A DNA stretch of 64,000 nt from Symbiodinium kawagutii (taxonomy: Eukaryota > Sar > Dinophyceae > Suessiales > Symbiodiniaceae). Positions 53,849 through 63,566 of the stretch are shown piece after piece (the first letter of the stretch is position 1; each line of letters starts with the position of its first letter). The stretch covers positions 369,756 through 433,755 of the forward strand of contig VSDK01025485.1 in assembly GCA_009767595.1 (NCBI GenBank). Reading direction: 5' to 3'. Under the pieces are notes generated by a model that did not search any database, was not told where the DNA came from, and worked only from the letters and a program-made list of their open reading frames with translations. The position numbers and the translations under genes were made by a program.

Positions 53849-53929
53849 GTGTAGACAATGGGTTCCACCAAAAAATCATCATTTCACTGCGAAACTATTG
53901 ATTTTGGGGTACCTGTAAGAATCCCTACT

Positions 53930-54840
53930 TGAAGTATAAGTGGAAGGATTGGGTGGGAGAACAGTGCACATGAACGGTTAGGTGTTCTACCGATGTGGAA
54001 ATGCCACTGAAGCAACCATGATGGGATGGAATAGCAGTGCTTATGGTTCTTCGAGTCCTAAACTTCTTGAAGGCAACACGTCGGACTCTTTCCTAATTGG
54101 GAAATGAAATCACCTTGTTGGCAGTTGTTCATATGGGGGTCTACTGGCTGTCTATGGCCTTTGGTTGCAACCCATGACAGTCGATTTGGGTTGACTAGGC
54201 CAAGGTGGTACCCCTATGTTAGTGGAGACCCGGCGTCCACAAGGGTGATTTTGGGGTGGTGAAGCATGGCACACGACGATGAATCGTGGCTGATTTTCTC
54301 GGGAACAAGCCACCGTCGCCGCGAATGATCATGGCTTATATAATAGTAACATTTGTTAAGGTCCCCTAGGTGTAGCATCACCGGTTCATCGCGACCAAAA
54401 GGACGCGTGTTTCACTTGGAGGGATCGGCTGGCGCACGGGCTCTGCCATGACAGTTCACGGGATGATAAGTTCCATTACCCATATACTCCATGGTGGCGG
54501 CATATTGACCTAGATTTACCCATAAAGTTACCCAATTGTAGGTAAAGATACCGTACATGAAGTTTTTGGGATAGAAAGCATTTGGCCGAAACACCAAGGT
54601 TGCTACCTCTTCTGGAATTGTTGCTTCGAAAATTTCCAGGTGGATGATAAGTCAACCCTTGGCAATCCTTGTTGATCCTTAGAAATCCAGCCATTAACCA
54701 TCATTAACCACGAGTGAACTATTGACAACCCCAACATCATCAACCATGTTTGAATGTCAACCATGGGGGTTTATGATGGCTGCTCACAGTATGGTTGATG
54801 ACATCTGGAGTATGGCTCACAATATGGCTCAACCATATTT
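53930..54840. other. no supported exon
   Basis: Mixed unique DNA; short frames only. Confidence 0.4.
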
Positions 54841-54842
54841 GA

Positions 54843-54960
54843 ATATGGCTATGGGTCAAAACCCTGTACCCCTGGTTCCCCCACTATCAACCATTAATTT
54901 CCCTACTAGTGTTGCTTAATATCCCTCAGGATTGGTTGATTCATATTGACCCATAGCCAT
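54843..54960 (-). repeat. family B element, inverted
   Basis: ATATGGCTATGGGTCAAAAC to ATTGACCCATAGCCAT in the reverse interior orientation (CCCCTGGTTCCCCCACTATC). Confidence 0.88.
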
Positions 54961-55774
54961 GTATAGCTGGTATATCTTCTACTAGTGTTACTTATCATCC
55001 CATATTGTTAACCATTGACCAGCTAGTTAACCAACAAGAGATATCGACCATATTTGAATACCCAACATCATCAACAATTTTGGAACATCACCAACCAGTT
55101 TTGAACATACCCAACATCATCAACAATTTTGGAACATCACCAACCATTTTTGATGAACATCATCAACCATGAGTTCAGAGGCGAAGTTCACCATCCCTCA
55201 AGGTCACTGACTGTGCCATGGGTCAACTCTGGGGCATCACAGGCACACCTGGTGGTGCTTGCAGATGGGCAGCTGTCGGTACATTCCATTTGTGTCTTGG
55301 CGGAGTGGTGGTTGGGTCATGTTGGGTCGTAATTCGTTGGAAATCAAGTGGTTTAAAACATGGACCGATTTTTCATGGCAAATATATCAAGAACATAATA
55401 TCAGTTGGAAATCTGGTGGTTTAAAACATGGGGTCACTTTTTTTCATGGCTGATATTCATCAAAATTATTTCCATTGTCAGCATATCCATTGGTTAGGGG
55501 TCATAGCCAACCGTCCCAATGTCAAACCTTACCGATTAAACAACATCAAACAATCATTACCAGCCATTGTTCGTTGGTTATTAGCTATATACAGTATACC
55601 TCAATCATGAAGTATCATTGTCATTAAGCATCATAACCCCCTCACGATACACCCGTTTTTGATCAATACCGACCATCAATCATTCACCATCGCTATACAC
55701 CCATTGACTAGCATATGACCATCATATTGCCGTGATTACTAATCATCATTAAACCACTACGTAGTAATTACCAT

Positions 55775-55869
55775 CCAACAACCATCCAACAACCATCCAA
55801 CAGCCATCAAACTACCATCAAACAACCATCCAACAACCATCCAACAACCATCCCACAACCATCCAACAG
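55775..55869. repeat. 11 bp tandem repeat (ACCATCCAACA) before an exon
   Basis: About eight copies of the 11-base unit, ending in the acceptor CAACAG at 55869. Confidence 0.9.
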
Positions 55870-55992
55870 CCATCGAAGCTTCGGATCAAAGCATCACTTC
55901 TGAGCGCAGCGTCCTTCGTCGCCGCCGCCGCTCTGCCCAGGCGCTTCGGGTGAAAGTCCTGGCCCCATGGAGCTGCCCAAGGCGTGCTGCTG
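55870..55992 (+). CDS. exon candidate, about 40 codons, basic
   Basis: A GC-rich island between the 11-bp repeat and the donor GTGGGG. One frame reads IEASDQSITSERSVLRRRRR then SAQALRVKVLAPWSCPRRAA. An alternative ending at GTGAAAG reads LLSAASFVAAAALPRRF. T/G-type words (GGATAGATGATGGATG) follow. Confidence 0.5.
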
Positions 55993-56039
55993 GTGGGGCT
56001 GGGTTCACCGACGAGTGAACTGGGGAGTCGGGTTGATGC

Positions 56040-57690
56040 TGGTGGCTGATGGAGAAATGATGGATAGATGATGGATGAATTTATTTGATGGCTAAAGGAT
56101 GCTTATCATTTATTGATATTTATTGATGGTTGGTGGTGATGAAGCCGGAAATGGTCAATATCGACCAGTATTAATAGATAATGGCGGATAGATGATTAGT
56201 GGTGGTGGGTGATTCGTTGATGGTGCATTTACCATAGTTCATGAACTACTGGGTACGATAGTCTTTTAAAGCCAAACGGGTTGGTTAATAATGGTTCAGC
56301 TGATGGTTGCTGATGCTTACAATATCAAATACTGTCTAATACTTAGCCGTCCAGGGTTTTAGTCAACAGCTCATGGTTATTAGCTGAGACTGTCGGTAAC
56401 ACATTCAGAAGTAATGTTTGATAGTGGCTAGCTATCAACCATTTTAGCATGATTAGTTCCGTTTAACCACCATTGACCAGTTGTCAGTAGCCATGATTGT
56501 CCATCACCTATTCGCTAACCATATGATAATCAGTAGTGCTGATTCAGCCAAACTAACTACCCATGATCATCCATCAGCAACCGCAAAGTAATTGGGTTCA
56601 CCACTACAGACACAAAATCCAAAAATAGTGCCGTGGTCAATCAGGCATTCATCCTGGTTGGTCATTGGCCGAAGCAGTCTAGCCATGGTTCATTAATCAT
56701 TAGTTTTTAACCTGTTATTAAAAACCTATATCGTTGATCAAAAGTAGAATCAATCATTGGTCATTAATGATCAATGAATCATTGAATATCATTGATCATG
56801 GATCACCAATCAATTATTATGAGAAGGACTGATAATCGTTGTGGTGCGAACGTCTTCTGGGAACCAACAGCGGTGAGTACATTTGCTGGTGGCTTCTTGT
56901 AGATTTAAGCACCGTGTTCTTTTTTGGCAGTTGTTATGTGAAGATCACTGTTCGCAATCATTGGGAAATGTATTTTTAAACCTCGATAACCTTTACCAGT
57001 CGGAGGGTTTGTACGCATGTTTACATCTTTATATTCTTGATTATCTTGATTATACTTGCATTTCCAATGTAAATGTACATTGATACCTCGATCACCATTA
57101 GCCACCACTTTTTCCCGTCATGAACTCCATTGTTTCTGTTGTTTCCATTCTTGACCCATTCTTGAAGACCGTCATCATCAAATGTTAATGGTTAAGCGGT
57201 GACATTACCACTATAAACAAAGTACCATTTTCATTATGAATATCAGCATTGAAATATTGATCAGCATTATTACTTGTTGTGTAATCACTATAGTATGCCA
57301 TTACCCAGATACTCCGTGTATGGTATATAAACCAATATTTACCCATCAAATGGCCACAAATGACCCAGGTTTTGTTGGTAATTGAATGTACTGCGCATGG
57401 AATATTTGGGTTATTTCTTCTTGGTTAACCATATCATTGCATTTTTTGTTGATATCATGACTACGTACCCTCCCATAAGCTGGTCGGATCCACCATGTAA
57501 CAAATGCTTTGTCTAAATGATGATGTTTAAACTTCAAACGGAACTTCAGGGGTATCAAATTGAACTATCAAATGGGTATGCGCCAAAATAGTGGTACCCC
57601 CCAAAACCCATGGTTTCGTAGTAAAATTATCATGTTTATTTGGTGGGGCCCATTGGTTACAGCTAGTGAGTGTCAGGCCTCCGTTCAACT
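56040..57690. other. no supported gene up to the virus boundary
   Basis: T/G-type words near the left, then mixed AT-rich host DNA. A decayed palindromic element resembling family A (CCAAAATAGTGGTACCCCCC) lies at about 57580-57660. Confidence 0.4.
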
Positions 57691-57704
57691 AAGTCCCCCC
57701 CACT

Positions 57705-58010
57705 CACATTATATTTTGTCATATCATTCTCATTCATTTTTTTCCATCCATAAAATTTACATTTTTCCAAAATAAAAAATTATATTTCAGAAAATTTTAA
57801 AAATTTATATTTCAGATTTTTTTTAAAATTCATATTTTACAAAATTTCTAAATTTATATTATAAAAATTTTTGAAATTTATATGTTTACAAAAATTTCAT
57901 TTTCAAAAAATTCATTTTTTCAATATTCAAAAAAAATCATAAGACTTAAAATTAAGTTATAATTGTAAGACTTATGGAATTATTTTTTTTGTTCAATATT
58001 TTTATTCATA
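57705..58010. repeat. AT-rich degenerate repeats at the virus terminus
   Basis: AAATTTATATTTCAG, AAATTCATATTTTACAAAAT and AAATTTATATGTTTACAAAA recur at about 25-30 base spacing between the host junction and the first ORF. This is where a terminal inverted repeat of the element would be; its partner is not in view. Confidence 0.55.
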
Positions 58011-58066
58011 CTATACTAAGTCAATATTTCTTTAAGTGTTTTTTTTGAAGATAAAATATCAATTGT

Positions 58067-59335
58067 TCAATGTTGTTCGTCATATTTCTTTTTAAGTCTA
58101 TTATATAATTTTGCTTTGTAAAGGTTTCTTGCTTGGTTAGTATATTGTTTTTTCTCTGCTCCCCTTGCCGACCTAAATGCTTTAAATATGTCATTGAACT
58201 CAATGAATTCTATTGTTGTGATGATGTTTTTATTTTTAGCATCATTAAATTCTTCATACATTTTTTGAATTCCTACCTTACTTGGTATTATTGGTTTTTG
58301 AATTGTATGTCTTACTTTGCTTGGTTTCTTTTCTTTGGGTTCTTCTTCCTTTTTTGCTTTAGCTGTTGATGATGATGCCGGTTGTGGTTTTGATGTTTCC
58401 TTTGGCCCTTCTTCTACTGCTTTTGTTTCTTCTTCATCTTTTTGTTGTTCTTTTTCAACTCTTGCTTCTAATCTCAATCTGTGTTTTTCTTTGTTTTTGT
58501 TTTTGCGTTTTTGTGGCCTCTCTTCTTCTGGGTCGCTACCTTCTCTTTTATCGGCACTTGGTCTTTCAGTTCCATGTTTAAACATTTTTGGTCTTCCTGC
58601 TTTGCCTCTTGGTTCTACTCTTTCTTCTGGTGCATCTCTTTTAGGTTTGCTTGTTGTATCCATACTTGATTGTGCTTCACTTGAGAATAAATTTCTTCTT
58701 CTATTTCTAATTTGAGTTGCTTCGTCGTCAGTATTGCCACTGGCCAACTGATGAAAATCGGGTATTAATCTTGGTGGCGGAACATTAGCTAATTGTTCTG
58801 CTAATGTTTGTCTGGTTTGATTTGCTACTTCTTGTGCATGGTTCGTTGCTGTTTCTTGTCTTCTTTGTGTTACGTTGTTTAATCTTTGTGTCAGTTCTGC
58901 GTGTAATTGTGTTCCTTGTGTCATCCTTGATTGTGGCGGTGCTTGTGATAAAGGAGTGGCAAAACCACCGCTTAAACCTTCCGCATCAACTTGCATAGGA
59001 TTTGGTGGCGCTATTATTGGAGATTGTAAGGGTAAAGTTCTAAAACGTTCGGTGTGAAATGTTCTACCTGCTGTTCTTGCATTCTTTCTCAATAACATTT
59101 CATTCATTTGCCTCAATAACAATCTTTCTTGTTCATCCTTGAGTTCTTCTAAATAATTACTGCCATCAAAAAAACTACCCTCTGGTGAATTTCTAAAAAA
59201 GGTAGCATCTCTATTGGGTAATGGTGTTCCTAATGTTTTATTTTCATCCAATAAATTTATGATTTCTTGATACGTCGGACGACGTCGTAATCCTATATGA
59301 CTAAATTTATTTACGTTTTCTAACTTAGCTGTCAT
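58067..59335 (-). CDS. large low-complexity viral protein, unknown
   Basis: 422 residues from the ATG at 59335. The N-terminal 110 residues are folded-looking (RRRPTYQEIINLLDENKTLG; LKDEQERLLLRQMNEMLLRK). The middle is Gln/Pro-rich. Residues 230-340 are highly charged (Lys/Glu/Arg), probably disordered. The last 80 residues again look ordered (FIEFNDIFKAFRSARGAEKK). It is the last gene of the leftward block. The 9-mer AATCTCAAT lies 11 bases before its start, as also before the capsid gene, suggesting shared timing. A virion or DNA-binding role is possible but unproven. Confidence 0.75.
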   Translation of the reverse strand: MTAKLENVNKFSHIGLRRRPTYQEIINLLDENKTLGTPLPNRDATFFRNSPEGSFFDGSNYLEELKDEQERLLLRQMNEMLLRKNARTAGRTFHTERFRTLPLQSPIIAPPNPMQVDAEGLSGGFATPLSQAPPQSRMTQGTQLHAELTQRLNNVTQRRQETATNHAQEVANQTRQTLAEQLANVPPPRLIPDFHQLASGNTDDEATQIRNRRRNLFSSEAQSSMDTTSKPKRDAPEERVEPRGKAGRPKMFKHGTERPSADKREGSDPEEERPQKRKNKNKEKHRLRLEARVEKEQQKDEEETKAVEEGPKETSKPQPASSSTAKAKKEEEPKEKKPSKVRHTIQKPIIPSKVGIQKMYEEFNDAKNKNIITTIEFIEFNDIFKAFRSARGAEKKQYTNQARNLYKAKLYNRLKKKYDEQH

Positions 59336-59360
59336 AATATAATATTATTGAGATTATAAT
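59336..59360 (-). promoter_or_regulatory. AT-rich promoter candidate with AATCTCAAT
   Basis: On the minus strand AATCTCAAT (59347-59355), then AATATTATATT and the ATG at 59335. The same 9-mer precedes the capsid gene. Confidence 0.45.
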
Positions 59361-59366
59361 ATTATA

Positions 59367-59991
59367 CTATTTGTTTTCCAAATATTCTTTATGTTTTTTT
59401 GTTCTTAAATGGTTGGACTTATCTATCATACAAACGATTGAGCCACAATCACAGTAAAATTTGATGTGTTTGTTTTTTATCTCTTTTGTCTTTTCTATTT
59501 TGATAATACTTTTCTTTGTTTGCTTCGTGTCTTTCTTTGTTTTTTTCAAGTAATTCATCTTTTTTTTCATTCCAATATTTTTTCTTATTTTCCAAAATTT
59601 TATCCCTGTTCCTATCATAGCGTTTTTTCCGTTCCTCTCTTAGATATTCTTTGTTGTCTTCAAGCCACTCGTTTAAAGTTCTGCCTTGAATTTTGTTGTT
59701 CAATACGGGTTTTAATTCTCTAATTGTTTTACCTTCTTTTTTAAATAATTCTTCTTTACTATCACATGGACATTTTTCATACAGTTCAATATAAAATTTA
59801 TCAATACCCAATTCATTCATTTTCTGATACAATTTATAATGTTTTTTCTCTTCTTTCTTTCGTGCATCCCTATGCCAAGCCATCCTTTTACTTAATGGTT
59901 GAGTTGTGCTTCCAACATAAATATCTTCGTCAAGATTATTTCTAATACAATAGATTTTTCCATTCTGATAATTCCTACTACTTTCACCCAT
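59367..59991 (-). CDS. GIY-YIG endonuclease with C-terminal zinc-knuckle, frameshifted
   Basis: The main frame (59449-59991, 180 residues) has the GIY-YIG core: K-I-Y at 12-14, Y-V-G at 25-27, Arg36 in SKRMAWH, Glu86 in KKEGKTI and Asn98-99. Such nucleases nick DNA and are found in homing elements, PLVs and giant viruses. A long charged coiled-coil linker follows. The usual C-terminal metal-binding tail (YCDCGSIVCMIDKSNHLRTK then KHKEYL) is present but in another frame (59367 to about 59480). One extra A in an A6 run (59473-59478) accounts for the shift. It is either a real lesion or a homopolymer error. Confidence 0.88.
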
Positions 59992-60035
59992 TAATTACTA
60001 TAAATATTATTTGTTTAAATATATTTATACTAATT

Positions 60036-60401
60036 TTACATTCCAAATCTTAATCTTCTGAATTGTTCTTGTTGTCTTTGTAGTTGCTCTATTGAATTAT
60101 GATTTAGATTATCGCGTTGTATTTCGCTACTCATTCTGTCAATCTGATTTCTATAATTTACTCTTTCATTGGCTAATCTTAAATCATTTTGATAAACCAA
60201 TATCTTATCTCTTGTTTCATTTCTGTCAAGTTCATCCTTTAACCATTTAATATAATTGGTATCTTGATATTTAAATAAGCCGTGTGCATTTGATTTCTTA
60301 TTGCTTTTGTTCATTTCTTTTCTGTAATTATAAGTTTCATTCGTGATGCCAAATTGTTGCATCATCTTTTTGTTTAATGGTCTTTTTCGCTTGTTGAACA
60401 T
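60036..60401 (-). CDS. small viral coiled-coil protein, unknown
   Basis: 121 residues from the ATG at 60401, rich in Asn, Arg, Lys and Gln (RMSSEIQRDNLNHNSIEQLQ). Heptad-like spacing in the second half suggests a coiled coil. It starts 44 bases after the capsid gene stop and lies 44 bases before the GIY-YIG gene in the same direction. Basic and small, so a minor virion or nucleic-acid-binding part is possible. No family is recognised. Confidence 0.7.
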   Translation of the reverse strand: MFNKRKRPLNKKMMQQFGITNETYNYRKEMNKSNKKSNAHGLFKYQDTNYIKWLKDELDRNETRDKILVYQNDLRLANERVNYRNQIDRMSSEIQRDNLNHNSIEQLQRQQEQFRRLRFGM

Positions 60402-60445
60402 CTTTATATTAATATTTTGGAAAATAATATTTTTAAATACACTGT

Positions 60446-62064
60446 CTAATCATAGACAAGTGCCCCATCTGAACGAAGCTCCAATATAGATTCATTTATT
60501 AAATGAACGAATATCTCTTGGATTTCTTCTGCTGGTGCTAATGCTCCTTCGGTTCCCTTTAATTTAAAGGTAATCAATGAACCCATCTTTGTATTGGTTG
60601 ATGTGAAATTAACGGATGCCATTTTTTCCATACTTACCGCTATGACAAATTTATTGCTTCTGTATTGGTTATAGCTGATGTTCAAACTGTTCTGTTCTGG
60701 ATTTACAAGATTAACTGTGCGTCGCAAAAAGTAGAATGCCTCAGATAAAGATTGACATTCAAACTCGGGGTATTTTTGTTTGCAATTTGTAACTGCCAAC
60801 TTAAAGCACGAGTGCTGTCTGCAAATCCTTGACCTACCTCTTCCGGAACAGTATTTGGGTTCATACCATCATTGATTTCGCTATTAATCATTGTATTATA
60901 GAAATAGTTCCAACGTTTATGAACATAATTATCTGGTCTGAAATATCCATATCTTAATCCCGTTTTAGGCTGACGATATAAGGTAACAAATGCATGTGAC
61001 AATTTTGACGCGGATTTTACAATATTCATATTAATCTCACCGCCTCCTGTATTGAATGTTTGTGTGATGGTGTGGTATTGTGGAATTACCATTTTCAAAG
61101 AAGTTCCTGATAATAACGCCGACGTTATAGAATTGTCAACGGTATTATCTAAGGTTATAGTATCGCATCGAATAAAGCAAGAAGTCAAAACCCAATCATC
61201 ACCCGTCGCGGTATTACCATCTTGGAAATAATAGCCGTTTCTATCAGTTTGTGTTACTCCGTCGCCTTGTGGAACAATAACGGGCTCATTACCATCGCTG
61301 ACTACTGTAAATTCTAATTCTAATGGGGCTACACGAAGAGGTAAGTAATAATTACTCTCTAACAATCCACATACTGGTTTATGTCCTAATCTCACTTTAC
61401 CATTGCCCGGAATTCCCGAAAGGGTATGTCGGGTTGGGCGACTTCCCAACCTTCCCCATTCGTTGTGGTCGCCGTTAGAATATCCATTAATTACTGCCGT
61501 AGGGTTTCCGTTTGTTCCCGCTCCGTTTGTTTTTCCTGATGTCGCTTTATCTGGGTCTCCTACTACTCTACCATCTTCAATGCTATCTAATTGCAAGAAG
61601 TTATCAAGTCCATTAGCGTATTTATGATAATCGCTATCCCAACTGGGATTAGCTGAAAATTCAATATCATCCATGTCATTAACATCTTTTGATTTAAAAG
61701 ACTTATACAATTCACAATGCCGGTTATATTCTACAATGTCCTGAACCATTTGTCCTGCTACTGTTGCTCGGTATCTGTTAAAGAATGCATGTAAGCCTCC
61801 CAATGGTCGCAAAAATTTAGCGTGGTCTCCATTTTTGTTTTGAAGTGTTGCAAACAGTCTTACACTGGATAAGTCTAAGTATTGATTAGCATCACCTGAA
61901 ATGTAAAATCTTATATTCTTATTATCTTTCGGGGAATAACTTGAAGCCCCAGAAGGAAAGTAGTTACACTGCCTTCTATCAGTAATAAATTGCGCGGTTT
62001 GTGGTAATCCAAAGTTCAACTCGGGAATATCTACATCCTGACTTTCTGCCACTAAATTATCCAT
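60446..62064 (-). CDS. major capsid protein, double jelly-roll type, frameshifted
   Basis: The N-terminal part (from the ATG at 62064) runs about 429 codons; the C-terminal part of about 108 codons continues in the next frame to 60446. Together about 537 residues, a usual size for PLV capsid proteins. Landmarks are FYISGDANQYLDLSSVRLFA and FLRPLGGLHAFFNRYRATVA-GQMVQDI in the first jelly roll, and SLSEAFYFLRRTVNL and MEKMASVNFTSTNTKMGSL near the C-terminus, which match capsid proteins of PLVs seen in protist genomes. The shift lies at an A5 run (60773-60777), where one missing A would explain it. No canonical slippery heptamer for programmed frameshifting is visible. The protein forms the icosahedral shell. 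Confidence 0.88.
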
Positions 62065-62090
62065 TATATATATTCTTAATTGAGATTTTT
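62065..62090 (-). promoter_or_regulatory. capsid gene promoter candidate
   Basis: On the minus strand AATCTCAAT (62079-62087), then TAAGAATATATATA and the ATG. It combines a TATA-like tract with the 9-mer shared with the 58067-59335 gene. Confidence 0.5.
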
Positions 62091-62245
62091 TTCTGAAAAA
62101 TCTAAATTAAGAATATTTTTAATCAGACAAAGTTTGATTAAATCATTTTTGATTTAGAAATTTTATTTTTTAGATTTAATATTTTTATTGCTTTGATGGG
62201 GAATTAATTTTATATTATTTTGAGATGTCTTATTCATAGTTTCTA

Positions 62246-62374
62246 TTATATATCATTTTCTTCAACTAATTTCTTTATTTCCTCATACTCTCTTGCTGGT
62301 TCTTTCATTGCCTTCTCTATTTTTGTATAGCTTGAATTATTTTTATTAAATAACACTGGTTGTTGTTTGTTCAT
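62246..62374 (-). CDS. very small viral ORF, 42 residues
   Basis: From the ATG at 62374 (MNKQQPVLFNKNNSSYTKIE) to a TAA at 62246. The second half is charged and helical (MKEPAREYEEIKKLVEENDI). It overlaps the end of the preceding gene by 29 bases, an arrangement typical of compact viral operon-like blocks. Function unknown. Confidence 0.5.
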   Translation of the reverse strand: MNKQQPVLFNKNNSSYTKIEKAMKEPAREYEEIKKLVEENDI

Positions 62375-62606
62375 TGTTATCTTCCTGTGTAACATTATTA
62401 TTACTTTCATTTAGATAATTAAATTTAGCTTTACTTTCGTTAGTTAATGTTTCCAACAGTTCATAGATATTGTTTATTTGCTTATCTTTTTCATCTAACC
62501 TTATTTTCATTTCATTTTTTAAATCATTGACTTCTAATTCTAATTCTCTTTGCGGTGATATTCGGTGTTGTCTATATTCCCACATGTCATATAACCACAA
62601 TATCAT
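62346..62606 (-). CDS. small viral protein with hydrophobic N-terminus and coiled coil
   Basis: 86 residues: MILWLYDMWEYRQHR at the start, then a heptad-rich helix (LELEVNDLKNEMKIRLDEKD) and an Asn/Glu/Thr-rich tail. AT-rich TATA-like sequence precedes it. It could be a membrane-anchored or virion spacer protein. No family is recognised. Confidence 0.6.
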   Translation of the reverse strand: MILWLYDMWEYRQHRISPQRELELEVNDLKNEMKIRLDEKDKQINNIYELLETLTNESKAKFNYLNESNNNVTQEDNNEQTTTSVI

Positions 62607-62642
62607 ACTATATTATATAATATTATATATTTATTTATTTAG

Positions 62643-63272
62643 TTAAATATGCACGGGTGAATTTACTGATATACCATTAGAAATATGAGTAGTAGGTCGT
62701 ATATGCCATAAACCGTTTGCTTCAAAATTTTTATACGTATGGGCTATCAAAGGGTTCCAATCCTTAAAATCTGATGTTTCGGCGTAACCATCTAACATAC
62801 TAATAACGTCATTAGGATTACGATAGTCCAATCTTTTAGGATTTTGTTTTCCCTTTCTTCTTGGTTTTATTGTTGGTGTGGCATATGTTGTTGAAGAAAA
62901 TCTATTCGGTTGTTCTTCATTAATTTTGTTAATGACTGCCGACGATAAACTATGCCCAACCAAACGTGTAACATCTGGATTTTGTTTAAGTGCTTCCATA
63001 ACGTCTTTATATTTTTGTGTGTTATGCGCGTTTCTTGTTGGTAAATGAATTAAGTCGTCAAAAATGTCTTGATTGATATCTCCATCTTTCCCACCCGTTC
63101 CTGATATGTATAAAGTGTTACCTGTTCTATAAATACCCGATGGACTACGATAAGCATTAGTTAAACCTTGTCTGTCTTCAATCTTGTTTTTGTTTTGTAT
63201 GTTTCTCTCTTCTTTGTATAGTGTGGTATTTTGTCCGTATTTTTCATTTAAGTTCCTTGCGAAATTTTCCAT
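62643..63272 (-). CDS. lipase-like alpha/beta hydrolase of the virus
   Basis: 209 residues from the ATG at 63272. The nucleophile elbow is V-G-H-S-L-S-S-A (Ser108), preceded by a helix (KYKDVMEALKQNPD) as in class-3 lipases. Asp155 in RNPNDVISML and His178 in LIAHTYKNF stand where the other two triad members are expected. The usual GHSLGG is replaced by GHSLSS. Such enzymes could cut membrane lipids during entry or exit; PLA2-type enzymes do so in related viruses. The substrate is unknown. The start overlaps the upstream ORF by 29 bases. Confidence 0.65.
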   Translation of the reverse strand: MENFARNLNEKYGQNTTLYKEERNIQNKNKIEDRQGLTNAYRSPSGIYRTGNTLYISGTGGKDGDINQDIFDDLIHLPTRNAHNTQKYKDVMEALKQNPDVTRLVGHSLSSAVINKINEEQPNRFSSTTYATPTIKPRRKGKQNPKRLDYRNPNDVISMLDGYAETSDFKDWNPLIAHTYKNFEANGLWHIRPTTHISNGISVNSPVHI

Positions 63273-63525
63273 TTTTTTTATTTAAATCTTCTTGTTTCCT
63301 TTCATTGTCTTTTAGGAATTCTTCCTTACCAATTCTCATTAATTCATCTAATGCCAATTTTCCTGTTTTCTTTGCTAACTCTCTCATCTGGTCTCTTGTT
63401 AATACTTGTTCAATTCCTTCACCTGCCATAATCCTTTCCACTGCTTCCCGCCCAAACTGACGAGCTATTTGCCTAATAGCATTGCCTAAAGCCATTCTTC
63501 CAACTCCTGATGCAAAACCAATCAT
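63244..63525 (-). CDS. small viral protein with glycine/alanine-rich N-terminus
   Basis: 93 residues from the first in-frame ATG at 63525; the frame is open 11 codons further to a TTG at 63558. The N-terminus (MIGFASGVGRMALGNAIRQI) is amphipathic and glycine-rich, the C-terminus strongly charged (EEFLKDNERKQEDLNKKNGK). It might act on membranes, but nothing is recognised. Confidence 0.55.
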   Translation of the reverse strand: MIGFASGVGRMALGNAIRQIARQFGREAVERIMAGEGIEQVLTRDQMRELAKKTGKLALDELMRIGKEEFLKDNERKQEDLNKKNGKFRKELK

Positions 63526-63566
63526 AATTATACTATAAAATAGACTTTCTACATTCAAATATAATA
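63526..63566. promoter_or_regulatory. 41 bp divergent intergenic region
   Basis: Starts of the leftward (63525) and rightward (63567) genes lie only 41 bases apart. The interval is AT-rich (TATACTATAAAATAGAC; AAATATAATA) and has TATA-like tracts near both starts. Confidence 0.45.

Noticed and set aside
1-57690. tRNA, rRNA or bacterial-type operons
   Set aside because: No cloverleaf, rRNA core sequence or closely packed same-strand genes were seen in the host part.
60703-60799. Programmed -1 frameshift in the capsid gene
   Set aside because: A -1 shift would fit the frames, but the codons around the A5 run do not form an X-XXY-YYZ heptamer, and the GIY-YIG gene shows an opposite shift at another A-run. 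A simple indel is more likely.
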